Assembly (NCBI GenBank): GCA_020055645.1
Contig: CM034546.1
Span: 89,156,001-89,220,000 of the forward strand
DNA from: Tomocerus qinae
Lineage: Eukaryota > Arthropoda > Collembola > Entomobryomorpha > Tomoceridae
DNA length: 64,000 nucleotides
Direction: 5' to 3'
Below the pieces are notes generated by a model. It was not told where the DNA came from, did no database searches, and saw nothing but the letters and a program-made list of their open reading frames with translations. The translations under genes were made by a program, and so were the position numbers. Positions 60,076 to 64,000 of this stretch are shown one piece after another. The stretch's first letter is position 1; each line of letters starts with the position of its first letter.

Positions 60076-61000
60076 GGTTAAAGTAAGGTATAGGTTGCGT
60101 GAGGGTGAGGAGGGTGAGGGTGAGGAGGTTGAGGGTGAGGCGGGTGAGGAGGGTGAGGGTGAGGAGGGTGAGTTTATATGTGTTTCATTAGTTAACGTCG
60201 TAATAGCTAATAATAAATGCACACCGCTGATTTCTCGCATCATGTGTGGTATTTATTGTTTTCCATCCCGCAGTTAGAGTGAAAAGTGCCATGGACACAT
60301 GTTTTTTACTGCTATTCACGAAAATTGACCAAACTTGTCAAAATTTATTTGATTCAATGTTAACTCTAAATTAGTTTGACTCTACTCCTTATTTACAAAT
60401 ATGCATTGCTTAATTTTGACCTCAATAAATTGTTTCATTGATTTATTATTTCTGCAGATGACCCGGAAATAAAACAATTATGTAAAAATTACCTTATATA
60501 TGGTGACTGGTTAAATAGTCCATTTGGGTTTCAGACCTACATTAGCGGCCTTCATCAGGGAGGTGCACATCATCACCCTCCGACCCAAAGGCCGTCAGTA
60601 GTGACTTTGGGCTAATGAGGCCCTCCATACACTACCCGCTGAGTTTAAAGTCCCCGCTAGACTGTCAGTAGTGACTTCAGGCTAATGAGACCCTCCGTGC
60701 ACCTCCCTGATGAAGGCCGCTAATGTAGGTCTGACGGTAGCGGTAAAAAACATGTGTCCATGGCACTTTTCACTCTAACTGCGGGATGGAAAACAATAAA
60801 TACCACACATGATGCGAGAAATCAGCGGTGTGCATTTATTATTAGCTATTACGACGTTAACTAATGAAACACATATAAACTCACCCTCCTCACCCTCACC
60901 CTCCTCACCCGCCTCACCCTCACCCTCCTCACCCTCAACCTCCTCACCCTCCTCACCCTCACCCTCCTCACCCTCACGCAACCTATACCTTACTTTAACC
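60076..61000. mobile_element. Non-autonomous foldback element related to 56401-60031
   Basis: Inverted repeats of 240-265 bp begin ggttaaagtaaggtataggt at 60076 and end in its complement at 61000. They share the ggtt(g/a)aagtaag start and the gagggtgag minisatellite with the neighbour 44 bp away, then continue through a distinct 130-bp segment containing catcatgtgtggtatttatt. The right minisatellite (60880-60983) is longer than the left (60098-60172). The flanking 8-mers aaaaatga (60068-60075) and aaaaagga (61001-61008) differ at one base. No transposase is inside; a further palindrome (60532-60733) occupies the centre. Confidence 0.9.
60532..60733. repeat. Inner palindrome nested in the foldback element
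   Basis: A perfect 37-bp inverted repeat begins cagacctacattagcggcct at 60532 and is mirrored at 60697-60733. Inside are two direct copies of a segment starting gtcagtagtgactt (60594 and 60664), each followed by ggctaatgag and accctcc-like sequence. It is probably a separate small element inserted into the foldback. Confidence 0.85.
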
Positions 61001-61008
61001 AAAAAGGA

Positions 61009-61717
61009 AATATATTTCTCAGCGTGAAATGCAATATTTTATTACAATCGTAAATCGTAATGGTATAAACTATTAAATTAAAACACTTTTTTTCTAATTC
61101 CTCTATTTCTGAATGACAAACCAAAATTTTTTTATACGAAAAGGTTATTATTGGACGGGATTGGATTTTGAGTCTGAATTCTCAGAAAATCAGGCTTCAA
61201 GAAAATTCCATTGCTGATTGCGTTGCAATTTACCGCCCATTGCTTTTAAAAGACCTTATTAAGCAGCGGTTTGTAACCGCTAGATTTATGGTTTCGTCTG
61301 TGTCGTTTGCGACGTCCAGTATTGTCATATTTGTCCTACATAGTATTATTCTTCCAGTCAAATACAACAAGCAAAGTCAACGAAAATTCTTTTTTCGACG
61401 ACAGGACGATATTGACATGAGATAGGTATAATTGAGCTGTGAAGCCAAAGCGTTTACGAACTCGGCCTTCCTAATTTACCTGTCACATGCCTGTCACTCA
61501 AGTAGTAATCGTATTATGCAATTTATGTAGAGAAGAATCTTTTCTGAATAAACGTAGCTTCAAGCTTCGACTTTCAGTTTCAGACTATAAAGTGTGAGTT
61601 TTTATTTCTTGGAAAATTCGACAAAATAAAAGCTATTAATATTATTTAGTCTATCGTATTTATTTATTTATTTTTATATATTTTTTCTTTACAATTGAAA
61701 AAAAACGGTGAATTGAT
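61009..61717. other. Intergenic stretch right of the transposon cluster
   Basis: The 61168-61425 plus-strand frame (85 codons) has no domain or exon partners. Nothing else is seen. Confidence 0.45.
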
Positions 61718-62466
61718 TTATTTAATAATATTAATTTGTTTAGAGGTTAATTCCGTTGTTTGTTTCCTTTTTGCATTTCTTCTTCTTCGTCTCAACACTA
61801 ATGGGGTTAAATTCGGTCCTCCGATGTTAGCGACGGAAATGGTATTAAATGTTCCAACATTTCCAGCACCGATAGTTCGGACACCAAGATTGAAAGCTCC
61901 TATGTTTAAGGCACCAGTATTTAGAAATCCTTTATTGCCAATTCCAAAGTTAAGAAATCCGACATTTCCCAATCCAAAGTTGGCGAATCCAAAATTACAA
62001 CTGCTGGTGATGGGCACAGAATATGCTAATAAAACCAGAATCGCCTAGTGAAATACATAATAAACAAAATTAGCGATAATAATGCAAACACGAATAAAAT
62101 AATGATTACATAATTAATTAAACTGTAAAATATTAATAATGAATCATATATACCGTACCTTAATTTTGGGGCTACACAAATTTTTTCGATACATGATTTA
62201 TTTTCTGTAGTTGCTTAATTAAATGAAAAGGTTTCAATGAATTCGTTTAACACTAAATTAGTATTTCGATTAAACTATTTTAGATTCGTGCTGTAATAAG
62301 AATATTAGATAGAGTCCATTTCCCTTCTCGTGGTGGGAGAGTAGAAGACAAAAATTAAATAGCGAATAATGCAAAACAATGCAATATAGTTGCAATTTGC
62401 AATTCATAATGAAGCAATGAATTGTGTAAAAAATTGTGGCATAATAATTGAGATAAATACCTTCAT
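61718..62466 (-). CDS. Small secreted protein with xxNxG pentapeptide repeats
   Basis: Two exons, 62461-62466 (ATG AAG, donor gtattt) and 61718-62044 (acceptor actag), give 110 residues. The join creates a clean signal peptide MKAILVLLAYSVPITSSC, which is the main argument for this strand and model. Residues 17-66 are ten consecutive five-residue units xxNxG (FANFG, LGNVG, FLNFG, IGNKG, FLNTG, ALNIG and so on; one unit has T for N). A short NIGGPNLTP part follows, then a basic block LRRRRRNAKRKQ (87-96), a possible furin-type cleavage site, and a polar tail. The Asn/Gly periodicity recalls the pentapeptide repeats of mycobacterial PPE proteins, but homology is not implied. Role unknown: structural, silk/cuticle-like or peptide-precursor functions are all possible. 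Confidence 0.75.
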
Positions 62467-64000
62467 TTTACATCAATCTCCAACTCTGTACTGCAAGACA
62501 CTTTTGTACGTAACGAACCGCACTTAAACAGAAGAACACGAAATAATTTGTCATGTATATAATATAATTGAGCATTGAGCATGCGAATGGGGGAAATACT
62601 GCAAAAAGAGCTAATGGTAGCCCATGTTAAATCAAAAATATTCCCCTAAGTTATAGCTTTGCTGTACATTTAACTAAGATTCAGCACACTTGAAAAAGTA
62701 GATAGAAATCAAGAGTGTGTCATCAGACATAATAATATTATATCTCTAACAGCCGAGCATTGCAAAGCTGAAGAGCTGACTCGATTCGTTCAGTGCTTGA
62801 TAGTGAGTAGGTTAGGTCCTTTACAGCCATTAAATGTTGTGCCATTTATTAAGAATAAGATGTGGCTGTCAATTTCAAAACCTAAAAAGCATGAAATTTT
62901 CGTGGAATAAAAAAATGATTTAAATAATTTTAACACCTTGTCTTTCGGTAAAGAATAAATTCAAAGCTCATGACATGTTTAAGGGATAAAACATTTAATC
63001 CACGAAAATAAGCCAAAATTAAAGCGTAATCGCTTACGGTAAAAGTTGGTGGACAAAGTATTGTTTAAGAACGTATTTTCAGAACGCTTTTGTCCGCATT
63101 ATGAACTATTTCTGTTTTTATTAATTATATTATTATTATTGCATACACTTTTACTGGTCTGGTAAGATTTACGCAGCAATGTTTGGCACACATCTTACAT
63201 TTACAAATTATCGTTGAGTTTTCTTGTGCGGTAGACAATGAAATTAATATGATTACCTTCTTTGCTGTAATACGTACTAAGTGTTTAACAAGGCATGCCA
63301 TCGTAGTTTTTTCTATCTCTTGTTATCATCAGGCTAAAACGGTATAATAATAATATAATAAATACATATAGACATAATATTATAATTAACTATACTTTAG
63401 CAGCATGGTAAAAGCCACATTTCCTCTTTAAGAATCCTATTTAAGATATTAGCATGGGTACCTTTTTACGGGGCTTTGGACTATAACGAGGGAATTTCGA
63501 TTTATTGGAACAATTTCTTGGGGCAGTACATATATTTTTAAGGCATTTTTTAATTGGTAGTAGGCGGTATTTTTTGGGGCTGTAAAATATATTAAGCAGT
63601 ACAACCAATACAAATGGCAGTAATGCAAAAGTTTAGTATTTTACATAGATTTTTTATAGAATTAGAGCCTGGAGCTTAGCATTATAATTAGAGCTTGGAC
63701 GCGTAAGATTATTGTTCGTGTGTATTCCGATAATGAATTTAGTTAAAGGTAACAAACTTATAGCAAGATATTACTATTCTTTGCAATATACTATTAAGCA
63801 ATAATATAAAGAAGTTTAAATGTTAAGTATGAGGTAGTAAAAATATAGAAAAATCATCTTAGGTATAGATAAAATTTAGCCCATTTGGTTTAATATTTGA
63901 AATAAATAAATACAAAATGAATAACCATATTAGTGAGATTTAGGTGTGAGTAATGGAATAAGGGGTTAAAGAATATGGAAAATACATTGTTCAGAATGTA
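62467..64000. other. Right-end stretch, no supported gene
   Basis: AT-rich with no frames of interest on either strand. It includes the promoter side of the pentapeptide-repeat gene. I see no repeat or RNA gene. Confidence 0.55.

Noticed and set aside
61695-62048. Plus-strand 117-codon frame with KAPMFKAP-like repeats
   Set aside because: It is the antisense reading of the pentapeptide gene, whose minus-strand model gains a signal peptide by splicing. The plus frame has a hydrophobic start but no better support.

Overview
The window looks like AT-rich nuclear DNA of an arthropod. Genes have many short exons with mostly GT-AG introns. They include arthropod-type families: a ZAD zinc-finger protein, chitin-binding type-2 domains around a Thr-rich linker, and an EB-type Cys-rich secreted protein. 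The species cannot be named from sequence alone. All exon models were built by hand from splice consensus and reading-frame continuity; where I say the phases close, every junction was checked for frame.

Layout. 0.9-4.0 kb: a 12-exon SLC34 Na/phosphate cotransporter (-). 6.4-8.9 kb: a two-domain chitin-binding secreted protein (+, first exon not found). 9.9-11.4 kb: an unnamed secreted-type gene (-, first exon not found). 11.6-14.6 kb: an intact R2-superfamily non-LTR retrotransposon (-), with the 3' stub of a related copy just beyond it. 17.5-22.3 kb: an ITIH-like VIT/VWA secreted protein (-). 25.8-27.7 kb: a ZAD protein without C2H2 fingers (+). 28.8-29.7 kb: a near-perfect foldback element. 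30.3-34.1 kb: a SNAPC1-like protein with a PIP-box-like C-terminus (+). 35.0-38.0 kb: a cytochrome b561 membrane protein with a large extracellular part (-). 40.1-41.3 kb: enoyl-CoA delta-isomerase (+). 41.7-43.4 kb: the EB protein (-). 45.1-47.7 kb: KLHL10 (+). 48.5-51.2 kb: an unrecognised basic protein (+). 53.2-53.6 kb: a small membrane protein (+). 54.6-56.0 kb: HOP2/PSMC3IP (-). 55.4-61.0 kb: a transposon cluster. 61.7-62.5 kb: a small secreted pentapeptide-repeat protein (-).

The genes are independent neighbours, not an operon. Some share themes: KLHL10 (spermatid E3 adaptor) and HOP2 (meiotic strand exchange) are reproductive; the CBM14, EB, ITIH and pentapeptide proteins are secreted.

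The most unusual signals are four. Two SLC34 introns are built from the same 19-20 bp tandem repeat and sit at equivalent positions of the protein's internal duplication. Foldback/MITE elements with minisatellite arms occur in several places, with a DDE-type transposon nested in one. A previously unannotated-looking secreted xxNxG-repeat protein lies near the right end. Two palindromic MITEs flank and interrupt HOP2.
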